This document shows, in pieces, positions 17,238 through 25,532 of a stretch of 64,000 bases of DNA; the first letter of the stretch is position 1; each line of letters opens with the position of its first letter. The position numbers and the translations under genes were made by a program. Origin of the DNA: an uncultured Microbacterium sp. (GTDB lineage: Bacteria > Actinomycetota > Actinomycetes > Actinomycetales > Microbacteriaceae). The stretch covers positions 124,001-188,000 of the forward strand of contig NZ_FLQR01000009.1 in assembly GCF_900078385.1 (NCBI RefSeq). Reading direction: 5' to 3'. The notes beneath the pieces were generated by a model, which made no database searches, was not told where the DNA came from, and was given only the letters and a program-made list of their open reading frames with translations.

Positions 17238-17855
17238 CTAGGAGGCGGGAATCGGCGTGGCGCCCGAACCCGTGCCCGCGACGTCGAGCTCGCGGAGCTT
17301 CTCCTCGATCAGGTTGCGCAGCTGGGTGCGGTAGTCGCGCTCGAACTGGCGGAGCTCGGTGATGCGGCCCTCGAGCTTGGAACGCTCGCTCTCGAGGCGG
17401 GCGACCTCGTCGCGCGCACGGGCCTCGGCCTCGGCGACGATCGACGCGGCCTTGCCCTCGGCCTCGGAGATGAGCTTGTCCTTCTGCGCGAGACCCTCGG
17501 CGACGTGCTCGTCGTGCAGGCGCTGGGCCAGCTCGATGATGCCGGCCGATGCGGCCGCGGGAGCAGCGGATGCCGCCGGCGCGGGGGTCTCGACGGCGGC
17601 GACGGGAGCAGGCTCCTCCTCGACGACGGGTTCCTCCTCGACGTGCTCCTGCGGAGCCTCGGCGGCGGGGGCCGGCGTGGTGCCGGACTCGTACGCGGCG
17701 AGCTTGGCCTTGAGCTCCTCGTTCTCGGCGATCGTCTTGCGCCATTCGACGACGATCTCATCGAGGAAGTCGTCGACCTCATCCGGGTCGAACCCTTCCT
17801 TGAACCGGACGTGCTGGAACTGCTTGGTGACGACGTCTTCGGGGGTCAAAGCCAT
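17238..17855 (-). CDS. wag31: DivIVA/Wag31 polar growth protein
   Basis: Wag31 oligomerises at negatively curved membrane of the poles and septum and organises polar cell wall growth in rod-shaped actinobacteria. The 205-residue protein starts with the DivIVA membrane-binding domain MALTPEDVVTKQFQHVRFKEGFDPDEVDDFLDEI (residues 2-35, quoted in two halves by the family as LTPEDVVTKQF and GFDPDEVDDFLDE). A short coiled coil leads into an Ala/Pro/Glu-rich linker at about 58-105, followed by a long C-terminal coiled coil from 105 to 190. The ribosome site AAGAGGA lies 7 bases before the ATG. It is preceded by a 109-bp gap after yggT, so it may have its own promoter. Confidence 0.96.
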   Translation of the reverse strand: MALTPEDVVTKQFQHVRFKEGFDPDEVDDFLDEIVVEWRKTIAENEELKAKLAAYESGTTPAPAAEAPQEHVEEEPVVEEEPAPVAAVETPAPAASAAPAAASAGIIELAQRLHDEHVAEGLAQKDKLISEAEGKAASIVAEAEARARDEVARLESERSKLEGRITELRQFERDYRTQLRNLIEEKLRELDVAGTGSGATPIPAS

Positions 17856-17964
17856 GGTGTTTCCTCTTATCGGGGCCCGGACACGGGCTGATTCAGGGGG
17901 TGACCCGCGTGCCGCGAGCCGTACTCACCCAGCATAGACCGCACGCCACAGGGGCGCGAGAATC

Positions 17965-18267
17965 TCAGAGCTGGGCGATGGTCCGCACGACGGAGAGCAG
18001 GATGAAGCACAGCAGCATCGTCAACGGGAACCCGAGGTCGATCGCGATGACGCCGATGCGCAGCGGAGGGATGAGCCGGCGGAACAGCTTGATCGGCGGG
18101 TCGGTGACCGTGTACACGATCTCCGCCAGCACGAGCCCGAAGCCCCGGGGCCGCCACTCGCGGTTGAACAGCGGGATGTACTCCATGATCAACCGCGCGA
18201 GCAGCAGAAGGATGTAGACGAGCAGCAGGACGTTGGCGATCTGGGCGATCAGCCGGACAAGCTCCAC
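17965..18267 (-). CDS. YggT family membrane protein
   Basis: This 100-residue protein has two hydrophobic regions (IAQIANVLLLVYILLLLARLIMEY and VIAIDLGFPLTMLLCFILLSVVRTI) separated by a conserved loop with TVTDPPIKLFRRLIPP. That loop is the YggT family hallmark. It corresponds to mycobacterial Rv2146c, located between sepF and wag31. The GTG start is 3 bases after the sepF stop, so it is co-translated with sepF. The role is unsettled; the family is linked to osmotic tolerance and, by position, to division or polar growth. Confidence 0.93.
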   Translation of the reverse strand: MELVRLIAQIANVLLLVYILLLLARLIMEYIPLFNREWRPRGFGLVLAEIVYTVTDPPIKLFRRLIPPLRIGVIAIDLGFPLTMLLCFILLSVVRTIAQL

Positions 18268-18270
18268 GAC

Positions 18271-18726
18271 TTAGTTCGAGAAGGGCGCAGCCTCGGGGTC
18301 GGCCTGCGCGACGGCCCCGTCGCCGGAGACGGCGACGTTCTCGGGCGAGAGCAGGAAGACCTTGCTGGTCACGCGCTCGATGCGGCCGTACAGGCCGAGC
18401 GACAGGCCGCTCGCGAAGTCGATGAGGCGGCGTGCGTCCGCGTCGCTCATCTGCGAGAGGTTGATGATCACGGGGATGCCGTCGCGGAAGTTCTCCGCGA
18501 TGATCTGCGCATCGCGGTACTGCTTCGGGTGCACGGTGAGGATCTCGCTGACCGTGCCGGCCGTCGGCTGACGGACGACCGTCGGGCGGTGGATCGGGGT
18601 CACAGGGGCTGCCTTCTCGACGGAGCGCTCGCGACGGTTGGGCGTCTCGGCGACGGGCTCGTCGTACGCTTCCTCCTCGTCGGCGAGGCCCAGGTACACC
18701 ATGGTCTTCTTGAGCGGGTTCGACAT
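18271..18726 (-). CDS. sepF: Cell division protein SepF
   Basis: SepF anchors FtsZ filaments to the membrane and helps assemble the Z-ring in bacteria without FtsA. The 151-residue protein has the N-terminal amphipathic membrane-binding helix ([18 protein letters not shown]), an acidic/basic linker, and the C-terminal FtsZ-binding core at residues 62-140 with [45 protein letters not shown] and [14 protein letters not shown]. It follows yggS and precedes yggT, the standard actinobacterial order. FtsZ in the same cluster ends with the conserved DIPDFLK peptide, the expected SepF partner site. Confidence 0.97.
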   Translation of the reverse strand: MSNPLKKTMVYLGLADEEEAYDEPVAETPNRRERSVEKAAPVTPIHRPTVVRQPTAGTVSEILTVHPKQYRDAQIIAENFRDGIPVIINLSQMSDADARRLIDFASGLSLGLYGRIERVTSKVFLLSPENVAVSGDGAVAQADPEAAPFSN

Positions 18727-18756
18727 CGCATCCTCCGTTTGCTGTCTGTCTCGAGG

Positions 18757-19440
18757 TTAACCGTGGACGGGCCGCGGACCCGTGATTGCCGAGCCGATCC
18801 GCAGGTGTGTCGCACCCGCCGCGATCGCCTCCTCGAAATCGCCGGTCATGCCGGCGGAGATCCAGTCGGCGCCGGGGACGACGGCGCGGACGACGGCGGC
18901 GGCATCCGCCAGGCGGGCGAACGCCGGGGCCGGGTCCTCCCCCAGCGGCGCGACCGCCATGACGCCCCGGACGCGCAGTGACGGGCAGGCTCCGGCGATG
19001 TGCTCCGCGAGGGCGGGGAGTTCGGTCGGCTGTGCGCCGCCCCGGCCCGGGTCGGCGGTGAGGTTCACCTGCAGCAGGACGTCCAGCGGTGCGGCGTCGG
19101 GCGCCGCCGCGTGCAGCGCGTCGGCGAGTTTGGCGCGGTCGACCGAGTGGACGGCATCCGCGGCGGCGCGGATCGCGCGCGCCTTGTTCGTCTGGCCCTG
19201 TCCGATGAAATGCCAGCGCAGGTCCGGCAGCGCGGCGAGCGCATCGTGCTTGGCGGTGAGCTCCTGCTGCCGGTTCTCCCCCACGTCGCGCACGCCCAGG
19301 GCGTACAGACTCTCGATGAGGGTCGGCGGATGGAACTTCGTGACCACGATGCGCGTGATCTCGCCCGGCGCGCGCCGCGACGCCCGCATCGCGCTGGCGA
19401 TGCGGGCGTCGACGTCGGCGAGACGCTCGGCGAGGGTCAC
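18757..19440 (-). CDS. yggS: YggS/PLPBP pyridoxal phosphate homeostasis protein
   Basis: This 227-residue, PLP-binding single-domain TIM barrel controls free PLP and amino-acid balance and has no known enzymatic reaction. The PLP lysine is in IVVTKFHPPTLI near residue 35. Other family segments are GENRQQELTAKHDAL, WHFIGQGQTNKA, VHSVDRAKLADAL, LQVNLT and the phosphate-binding end WISAGMTGDFEEAIAAGATHLRIGSAI. The GTG start is 7 bases after the ftsZ stop. In most actinobacteria yfiH (pgeF) lies between these two genes; here there is no room for it. Confidence 0.95.
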   Translation of the reverse strand: MTLAERLADVDARIASAMRASRRAPGEITRIVVTKFHPPTLIESLYALGVRDVGENRQQELTAKHDALAALPDLRWHFIGQGQTNKARAIRAAADAVHSVDRAKLADALHAAAPDAAPLDVLLQVNLTADPGRGGAQPTELPALAEHIAGACPSLRVRGVMAVAPLGEDPAPAFARLADAAAVVRAVVPGADWISAGMTGDFEEAIAAGATHLRIGSAITGPRPVHG

Positions 19441-19447
19441 GGGCTCG

Positions 19448-20596
19448 TTACTTCAGGAAGTCCGGGATGTCCAGGTCGTCGTCCCCGAAGGCGGACTCGT
19501 AGCCCGTCGTCGCGGGCGCCGAGACGGACACCGTCTCCTTGACCTCGGCGACCTCGAGGTCGCGCGCTGCCTCTTCGGCCGGCACGGCGGGGAGCACCGG
19601 CGCCGAGACCGGACGGCTCACCGCGATGGGCTCCACCTTGAGAGTGGGCTCACCGCTGTCGAAGCCGGCCGCGATGACCGTGACGCGCACCTCGTCGCCG
19701 AGGGTGTCGTCGATGACCGTGCCGAAGATGATGTTGGCCTCGGGGTGCGCGGCCTCCTTCACCAGCTGCGCGGCGTCGTTGATCTCGAAGATGCCGAGGT
19801 TCGAGCCGCCCTGAATCGACAGCAGCACGCCGTGCGCACCCTCGATCGACGCCTCGAGCAGCGGCGACTCGACGGCCAGTTCGGCCGCCTTGATGGCGCG
19901 GTCCGCACCGCGCGCGGAGCCGATGCCCATGAGCGCGGAGCCTGCCCCCTGCATGACCGACTTGACGTCGGCGAAGTCGAGGTTGATGAGACCCGGCGTC
20001 GTGATGAGGTCGGTGATGCCCTGCACACCGGCGAGGAGCACCTGGTCGGCCGTCGCGAACGCCTCGATCATCGAGATGCCGCGGTCGCTGATCTCCAGGA
20101 GCCGGTCGTTCGGCACCACGATGAGGGTGTCGACCTCTTCCTTCAGCTTCGACACGCCGAGCTCGGCCTGCTGCTGACGGCGACGTCCCTCGAACGAGAA
20201 CGGCTTCGTGACGACACCGATCGTCAGGGCGCCGATCGACTTGGCGATCCGCGCCACGACGGGCGCGCCGCCCGTGCCGGTGCCGCCGCCCTCGCCGGCG
20301 GTCACGAAGACCATGTCGGCGCCCGCGAGCGCCTCCTCGATCTCCTCCGCGTGGTCCTCCGCCGCGCGGCGACCCACCTCGGGGTCGGCGCCGGCGCCGA
20401 GGCCGCGCGTCAGCTCACGTCCGACGTCGAGCTTCACGTCGGCGTCGCTCATCAGCAGCGCCTGCGCGTCGGTGTTGACCGCGATGAACTCCACACCTCG
20501 CAGCCCGAGCTCGATCATCCGATTGACGGCGTTCACGCCGCCGCCACCCACACCCACGACCTTGATCACCGCGAGGTAGTTCTGGTTCTGGCTCAT
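19448..20596 (-). CDS. ftsZ: Cell division GTPase FtsZ
   Basis: FtsZ polymerises into the Z-ring that directs septal wall synthesis. The 382-residue protein has the nucleotide-binding N-terminal motifs ([17 protein letters not shown]), the tubulin signature [13 protein letters not shown] near residue 105-117, and the T7 loop [15 protein letters not shown] containing the catalytic Asp for GTP hydrolysis. A ~60-residue variable linker precedes the C-terminal peptide [11 protein letters not shown], which binds SepF and others. It is preceded by a 182-bp AT-rich control region, the longest gap in the dcw cluster, so it probably has its own promoters in addition to read-through from ftsQ. Start ATG is unambiguous. 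Confidence 0.98.
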   Translation of the reverse strand: MSQNQNYLAVIKVVGVGGGGVNAVNRMIELGLRGVEFIAVNTDAQALLMSDADVKLDVGRELTRGLGAGADPEVGRRAAEDHAEEIEEALAGADMVFVTAGEGGGTGTGGAPVVARIAKSIGALTIGVVTKPFSFEGRRRQQQAELGVSKLKEEVDTLIVVPNDRLLEISDRGISMIEAFATADQVLLAGVQGITDLITTPGLINLDFADVKSVMQGAGSALMGIGSARGADRAIKAAELAVESPLLEASIEGAHGVLLSIQGGSNLGIFEINDAAQLVKEAAHPEANIIFGTVIDDTLGDEVRVTVIAAGFDSGEPTLKVEPIAVSRPVSAPVLPAVPAEEAARDLEVAEVKETVSVSAPATTGYESAFGDDDLDIPDFLK

Positions 20597-20637
20597 GCCG
20601 GCCTCCGTCTCATCCGAACCACAATGTCTAAACCTTG

Positions 20638-20654
20638 AACCTCAAGTAGAGGTT
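20638..20654 (-). promoter_or_regulatory. Palindrome upstream of ftsZ (AACCTC-N5-GAGGTT)
   Basis: A perfect 6-bp inverted repeat with a 5-bp spacer is centred 50 bp before the ftsZ ATG. A further direct copy (AACCTT) begins 7 bp to its left. The dyad has the size and spacing of MerR-family operators, and an FtsR-type MerR regulator is encoded in this window at 51132-51818. The link is inference. Confidence 0.55.
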
Positions 20655-20658
20655 TAAA

Positions 20659-20679
20659 GAATTGCCGAGTATGCAATTC
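20659..20679 (-). promoter_or_regulatory. Second palindrome upstream of ftsZ (GAATTGC-N7-GCAATTC)
   Basis: A perfect 7-bp inverted repeat with a 7-bp spacer lies 4 bp from the first palindrome, in an unusually AT-rich stretch. Its placement suggests a second regulator site or an upstream promoter element for ftsZ. Confidence 0.5.
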
Positions 20680-20778
20680 CTTGATTGAAAGTAAGCGGGC
20701 AGGATGCCACGGCACGCCAGGCCCCGGGCGTGTCGCGACATCCGCACGCACATTGGCCGGCGCGGACCGATCGCCGAC

Positions 20779-21711
20779 TCAGCGGACGACGACAGCGGCC
20801 GGCGAGGACACGTCGTAGGTGTCGACCTCGCTCGGCGGGAGGGAGAGCATCGTCTGCGCGAGGACGATCGCCTTGCGCGCGGAATCGTCGGCGTTGCCCC
20901 ACACGATGGTCGTGTCGGTGGCGCCGAGGGTGAGGGTGACGTCGTTCGCGGTCGTCGCCGAGATGGCGGTGACCTGGCCGCGGATGTCGTCGGGCAGCGC
21001 CCGGAACACCGTGCCGGCGGCGTGGAACGCCTTGGAGCCCACTCCCCCGGTGATCTTCAGCGTCGGGTGCCCGCCCGGCGCGTCCGGGGTCGTCGACAGC
21101 GCGACGCCGGCGGCGTCGACGAGGGTCCATCCTGCGGCGGAGCGGACCGACCCGATCGGGGTCCGCTCGACGATCCGGATGATGAGCTCGTGCGGCGGCC
21201 GCGCCTCGATCGCGTAGGACTCGACGAGCGGGAAGGCGACGAGGGCGGCCTTGACCTCGCTGGAGTCCACGAGCGGCAGCGGCCTGCCGAGCTGATCGTC
21301 CAGCGCCGCCTCGACGGCGGCGGCGTCCAGCGTCGATGCCCCGACGACGCGGACCTCCTCGACCGCGAACAGCGGGCTGTAGGCGGCGCCGAGCGTGCCG
21401 AGGATGAGCGCCGCGAGCGCCACGCCGACCGCGAGCCACACCGTGCGCCGACGGCGCTGGCGCGCCGTGAAGCGGCGCACCTCGGCGCGGAGCGTGCGCC
21501 GGCGGGCCCGGGCGGCGGCCCAGACGTCGCGGACGCCGACCCGGTCGTCTTCGGCGGTGACGGCATCCGTCGCCGTCGGGAGGACCGGAGCGGTCTCGTC
21601 GGAGCGCCGCGCGGTCTCCTCGTCGAACCACAGCGGCTCGATCGGGGCGGTCTCGTCGATGACCGCGCGCTCCGCGACAGGCGTGCGCGGGAGCGGGCTC
21701 GGCCGGCGCAC
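20779..21711 (-). CDS. ftsQ: Cell division protein FtsQ (DivIB)
   Basis: FtsQ links early and late divisome proteins and holds FtsL/FtsB. The 310-residue bitopic protein has a ~100-residue cytoplasmic region with acidic and Arg-rich parts. A transmembrane helix follows at about 104-124 (WLAVGVALAALILGTLGAAY), then the POTRA domain (LFAVEEVRVVGASTLDAAAVEAAL) and a beta domain ending VDTYDVSSPAAVVVR. The GTG start lies 2 bases after the murC stop with AGGA six bases ahead. The open frame continues upstream over murC but is not coding there. The long cytoplasmic tail is normal for actinobacteria. Confidence 0.92.
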   Translation of the reverse strand: MRRPSPLPRTPVAERAVIDETAPIEPLWFDEETARRSDETAPVLPTATDAVTAEDDRVGVRDVWAAARARRRTLRAEVRRFTARQRRRRTVWLAVGVALAALILGTLGAAYSPLFAVEEVRVVGASTLDAAAVEAALDDQLGRPLPLVDSSEVKAALVAFPLVESYAIEARPPHELIIRIVERTPIGSVRSAAGWTLVDAAGVALSTTPDAPGGHPTLKITGGVGSKAFHAAGTVFRALPDDIRGQVTAISATTANDVTLTLGATDTTIVWGNADDSARKAIVLAQTMLSLPPSEVDTYDVSSPAAVVVR

Positions 21712-21713
21712 GA

Positions 21714-23114
21714 CTAGTCCTGGGCTCCGGCCAGCGCCTGCAGGACCTGCGGGATGATGAGGTTCACGTTGCCGCAGCCGAGGGTGATGATGTAGTCGCC
21801 CGCGTGGGCGACGGATGCCGTGTAGTCCGCGGCCTGCTGCCAGTCGGCGACGAAGTGCACCTTGCCGGGATCGTGGAAAGCCCCACTCACCAGTTCGCCG
21901 GTGACGCCCGGGACGGGATCCTCCCGCGCGCCGTAGACGTCGAGGACGACGGTGTGGTCGGCGTGCGATTCGAGGACGTCGGCGAACTCCCGGTACATCT
22001 CCTGCGTGCGGGAGTAGGTGTGCGGCTGGTGCAGTGCGATGATCCGCCCCTCGCCGACGACCGTGCGCGCGGCGGCCAGCGCGGCGGCGACCTCGGTGGG
22101 GTGGTGCGCGTAGTCGTCGTAGACGCTGACGCCGTGCTCGATGCCGTGCAGCTCGAAGCGGCGCACGGTGCCGCCGAACTCCTCGACGGCGCGGAGCGCC
22201 GGCTCGAGGGCGTAGCCGAGCGTCAGGAGAACGGCGACGGCGCCGGCGGCGTTGACGGCGTTGTGCGCACCCGGGACGGCGAGGCGCCCCGGGACGGTGA
22301 CGCCCTCGTGGGTCAGGGCGAACGAGACCGGCCCCTCCGTCACGATCTCGGTGAGGCGGACGTCCGCGCCGTCGGCCTCGCCGAAGGTGAGGACGTGCGG
22401 GTGGGTGAGGCCGGCGGCGACCTGCTGGGCGCCGGCGTCGTCCGCGGAGATGACGACCGCCTCGCGCGCCTCGTTCGCGAACCGCACGAACCCGTCGTAG
22501 AACGCCGCGCGGGTGCCCCAATGGTCGAGGTGGTCGGGGTCCACGTTCGTGATGAGCGCGACCGAGGTGTCGTACAGCAGGAACGTGCCGTCGGACTCGT
22601 CGGCCTCGATGACGAAGAGCTCGTCGCCGCCCGTGGCGCTGGAGACGCCGAGGTCGGCGATGACGCCGCCGTTGACGAACGTGGGCGCCGTGCCGAGGCT
22701 GCGCAGCGCCGTGACGATCATCCCGGTCGAGGTCGTCTTGCCGTGCGCGCCGGCGACGCTCACGAGGCGACGACCGCCGATGAGCCAGTACAGGGCCTGC
22801 GAGCGGTGGATGACGTGGAGGCCGCGCTCCTTCGCGAGGAGGAACTCGGGGTTCTCCGGCCAGATGGCGCCGGTGTGCACGACGGTGTCGGCGTCGGCGG
22901 GCAGGTTGGCGGCGTCGTGGCCGACGTGGACCGTGGCGCCGCGGGCGGCGAGGGCGCGCAGCGTGGGGCTGTCCGCGCGGTCCGAGCCGGACACGCGGAT
23001 ACCGCGGTCGAGGAACATCCCGGCGAGGCCGGACATGCCGGAGCCGCCGATGCCGATGAAGTGGGCGGCGGTGATGTCCTCGGGGATGGGGAGGCTCAGG
23101 TCGGGTCGGATCAT
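21714..23114 (-). CDS. murC: UDP-N-acetylmuramate-L-alanine ligase
   Basis: MurC adds L-Ala to UDP-MurNAc, the first amino acid of the peptidoglycan stem. The 466-residue ATP-dependent ligase has an N-terminal UDP-binding Rossmann domain ([18 protein letters not shown]), the central ATP loop [11 protein letters not shown] near residue 120, the conserved EADESDGTF and [11 protein letters not shown], and the C-terminal domain with [10 protein letters not shown]. Some family members accept Gly or Ser in place of Ala, which matters in organisms with B-type peptidoglycan. A TAGACT box 9 bases before the ATG suggests an internal promoter after murG. Confidence 0.97.
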   Translation of the reverse strand: MIRPDLSLPIPEDITAAHFIGIGGSGMSGLAGMFLDRGIRVSGSDRADSPTLRALAARGATVHVGHDAANLPADADTVVHTGAIWPENPEFLLAKERGLHVIHRSQALYWLIGGRRLVSVAGAHGKTTSTGMIVTALRSLGTAPTFVNGGVIADLGVSSATGGDELFVIEADESDGTFLLYDTSVALITNVDPDHLDHWGTRAAFYDGFVRFANEAREAVVISADDAGAQQVAAGLTHPHVLTFGEADGADVRLTEIVTEGPVSFALTHEGVTVPGRLAVPGAHNAVNAAGAVAVLLTLGYALEPALRAVEEFGGTVRRFELHGIEHGVSVYDDYAHHPTEVAAALAAARTVVGEGRIIALHQPHTYSRTQEMYREFADVLESHADHTVVLDVYGAREDPVPGVTGELVSGAFHDPGKVHFVADWQQAADYTASVAHAGDYIITLGCGNVNLIIPQVLQALAGAQD

Positions 23115-23123
23115 GACCCGTCA

Positions 23124-23129
23124 AGTCTA
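23124..23129 (-). promoter_or_regulatory. Probable internal -10 box before murC
   Basis: TAGACT on the minus strand lies 9 bases before the murC ATG in the 71-bp gap after murG, so murC-ftsQ may be transcribed separately. Confidence 0.4.
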
Positions 23130-23185
23130 GGTCGACCCCGCCGGGGCGGAGCCTGCGGCGCGCGGCCGGAGGCGCACCGGGACCG

Positions 23186-24259
23186 TCAGCGCGCGAGCGC
23201 CTCGTCGATCAGCGCGACGACGTTCTCGGTGCCGGTGCGGGTGCCGACCGCGGCGGCGGCCTCCCGCATCCGCTCCAGGGCGGCGGGGTCGCCGAGGAGC
23301 GGGACGAGTTCGCCGCGCACATAGGCGGGCGTGAAGTCCGCGTCCGTGACGACCCGCGCCGCGCCCGCCGCGACCGATGACGCGGCGTTGAGCGCCTGCT
23401 CGCCGTTGCCGACGGCGTAGGGGACGTAGACGGCGGGGATGCCGAGCGCGCTGATCTCGCTCACCGTCGCCGAGCCGGCGCGGGAGACGATGACGTCGGC
23501 GAGGGCGAAGGCGAGGTCCATCCGGTCGATGTAGGGCACGACGCGGTAGGCGGGGTCGCCGGAGTCGGTGGCGTCGTTGCGCTCCCCCGCGGCGTGCAGG
23601 ACCTGCCAGCCCGCTGCCGTGATGTCCCGCCACGATGCCGCGAGCGTCTCGTTGAGGCGGCGGGCGCCGAGCGACCCGCCGAAGACGAGGACGACCGGCT
23701 TGTCGGCGTCCAGGCCGAAGAACGCGGCCGCGTCGCCGCGGAGCGCGGCGCGGTCGAGGTCGACGATCTCGCGGCGCAGCGGCATCCCGACGGTGCGGGC
23801 GCCCCGCAGCGGAGTGCCGCCGAAGGCGACGCCGATGCCCGCGGCGGAACGGGCGCCGAGGATGTTCGCGAGCCCGGGCCGGGCGTTCGCCTCGTGCACG
23901 ACGAACGGGATGCGCTCGCGGCGCGCCGCGACGTAGCCCGGTGCGGACGCGTACCCGCCGAAGCCGACGAGGACGTCGACGCCGTGGGCGCGGATATGCG
24001 CACGGACCTGGGCGACGGCGCGCTGGAAGGCGACGGGGAAGCGCAGCGCCGTGCCGTTCGGGCGACGCGGGAAGGGCACCTTGTCGACGATGAGCAGCTC
24101 GTAGCCGCGCTCGGGCACGAGCCGGGCCTCGAGGCCCTCCTTCGTGCCGAGGACCAGCACCCCTGCCTCCGGGTCACGGGCGCGCAGCGCGTCGGCGACG
24201 GCGAGGAGGGGATTGACATGGCCGGCGGTCCCGCCGCCGGCGAGGAGATACGTCGTCAC
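23186..24259 (-). CDS. murG: Undecaprenyl-PP-MurNAc-pentapeptide GlcNAc transferase
   Basis: MurG adds GlcNAc to lipid I on the cytoplasmic membrane face, making lipid II. The 357-residue GT28-family enzyme shows the N-terminal glycine-rich lipid-contact motif LLAGGGTAGHVNPLLA, the second loop GFGGYASAPGYVAAR, VHEANARPGLAN, and the C-terminal UDP-GlcNAc site with GGSLGARRLNE, VSRAGSATVSEI and PYAVGNGEQALNA. The GTG start lies 10 bases after the ftsW stop. Position in the cluster is standard (ftsW-murG-murC). Confidence 0.97.
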   Translation of the reverse strand: MTTYLLAGGGTAGHVNPLLAVADALRARDPEAGVLVLGTKEGLEARLVPERGYELLIVDKVPFPRRPNGTALRFPVAFQRAVAQVRAHIRAHGVDVLVGFGGYASAPGYVAARRERIPFVVHEANARPGLANILGARSAAGIGVAFGGTPLRGARTVGMPLRREIVDLDRAALRGDAAAFFGLDADKPVVLVFGGSLGARRLNETLAASWRDITAAGWQVLHAAGERNDATDSGDPAYRVVPYIDRMDLAFALADVIVSRAGSATVSEISALGIPAVYVPYAVGNGEQALNAASSVAAGAARVVTDADFTPAYVRGELVPLLGDPAALERMREAAAAVGTRTGTENVVALIDEALAR

Positions 24260-24269
24260 CCGGTCGAGG

Positions 24270-25532
24270 CTACCGGGCGCGGGTCGTCGTCATGGGCCGC
24301 ACGGGCGCCGTCAGCCGGTCGACGGGCGCCGGCAGCGTGCGAGCGAACGAGAGCAGCACGCCGCACGCGAGCAGGACGGACAGCAGCGACGTGCCGCCCT
24401 GCGACATGAACGGCAGCGGCACGCCCAGCACGGGCGAGAGGCGCAGCACGACCGCGATGTTGATGAGCGCCTGACCCACGACCCACACCGTGATGCCGCC
24501 CGCAGCGATGCGGATGAACGGGTCATGCGTCTTGCGGATGACGTGGAAGGCGCCGACGGCGAAGAGCGTGTACAGCGCGAGCACGACGACGCAGCCGATG
24601 AGGCCGAGCTCCTCGCCGACGATCGCGAAGATGTAGTCGTTCGCCGCGGCGGGCAGCCACTCGTACTTCTCCCGCGAGTTGCCGAGGCCGAGTCCGAAGA
24701 CGCCGCCGTTGGCGAGTCCCCAGACGCCGTGCAGCGGCTGGTAGCAGGACGTGTCGTAGCAGGCGAGGCTGTCGACGTCCAGGAAGCTCATGATGCGCTT
24801 CATGCGGTTGGGGCTCGTGACGGCGAACGCCGCGGCCGCCAGCAGCACGCCCAGGAGCGGCAGCAGGAAGATGCGCAGCTTCACGCCGGAGAAGAACAGG
24901 CAGCCGAGGAGCACCAGCATGAGGATCATGGCGGTGCCGAGGTCGTGCCCGGCCATGACGGTGCCGATCACGAGGATGCCGACGGGCACGACCGGGATGA
25001 ACACGTGCCGCCAGAGGCCCAGCAGCGTCTGCTTGCGGTAGAGGACGTAGCCGAGCCACAGCGCGAGGGTGAGCTTGAGGAACTCCGAGGGCTGCGCCTG
25101 GAACCCGCCGATCGCGATCCAGTTCTGGTTGCCGTCGTTCTCGATGCCGAGTCCGGGGACGAACACGAGGAGCTGGAACAGCAGCGCGCCGATGAGCGCG
25201 GGCCAGGCGATCCGCTTCCAGAACGTCAGCGGCAGGCGGCTCACGACGAACATCAGCGGGATCCCGATGACGGCGAACACCGCCTGCTTGAGGACGACCT
25301 CGAACGGGCTCTGCCCGCCCGCCGTCGAGGTCGCCATCGTCGCCGAGAGCACCATCACGAGGCCGAAGCCGGTCAGCAGCAGGGCCGTCGAGGCGATGAG
25401 GAGGAATTCGCTCGGGACCGGGGCGAACGCGCGGCCCAGCGAGACGCGCGCCGCGAAGCCGCTCCCGCCGCCGTGCTCGCCGTCAGCGGGAGGGATGGCC
25501 GGTCGGGTCCGCCCCGTCGTGGTCGTCGCCAC
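24270..25532 (-). CDS. ftsW: Septal peptidoglycan glycosyltransferase FtsW
   Basis: FtsW is the SEDS-family polymerase that makes septal glycan strands from lipid II, working with FtsI. The protein is about 420 residues with ten predicted transmembrane helices. Family motifs include SATMATSTAG, WIAIGGFQAQPSEFLKLTLALWLG (split at GGF), GHDLGTAMILM, NSREKYEWLPAAANDYIFAIVGEELGLIG and the late LPFMSQGGTSLLSVLL. Upstream codons are open, but the chosen GTG has GGGGAG five bases ahead. With that start the gene overlaps the 3' end of murD by 50 bp. It forms the expected pair with ftsI in this cluster. Confidence 0.93.
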   Translation of the reverse strand: MATTTTGRTRPAIPPADGEHGGGSGFAARVSLGRAFAPVPSEFLLIASTALLLTGFGLVMVLSATMATSTAGGQSPFEVVLKQAVFAVIGIPLMFVVSRLPLTFWKRIAWPALIGALLFQLLVFVPGLGIENDGNQNWIAIGGFQAQPSEFLKLTLALWLGYVLYRKQTLLGLWRHVFIPVVPVGILVIGTVMAGHDLGTAMILMLVLLGCLFFSGVKLRIFLLPLLGVLLAAAAFAVTSPNRMKRIMSFLDVDSLACYDTSCYQPLHGVWGLANGGVFGLGLGNSREKYEWLPAAANDYIFAIVGEELGLIGCVVVLALYTLFAVGAFHVIRKTHDPFIRIAAGGITVWVVGQALINIAVVLRLSPVLGVPLPFMSQGGTSLLSVLLACGVLLSFARTLPAPVDRLTAPVRPMTTTRAR

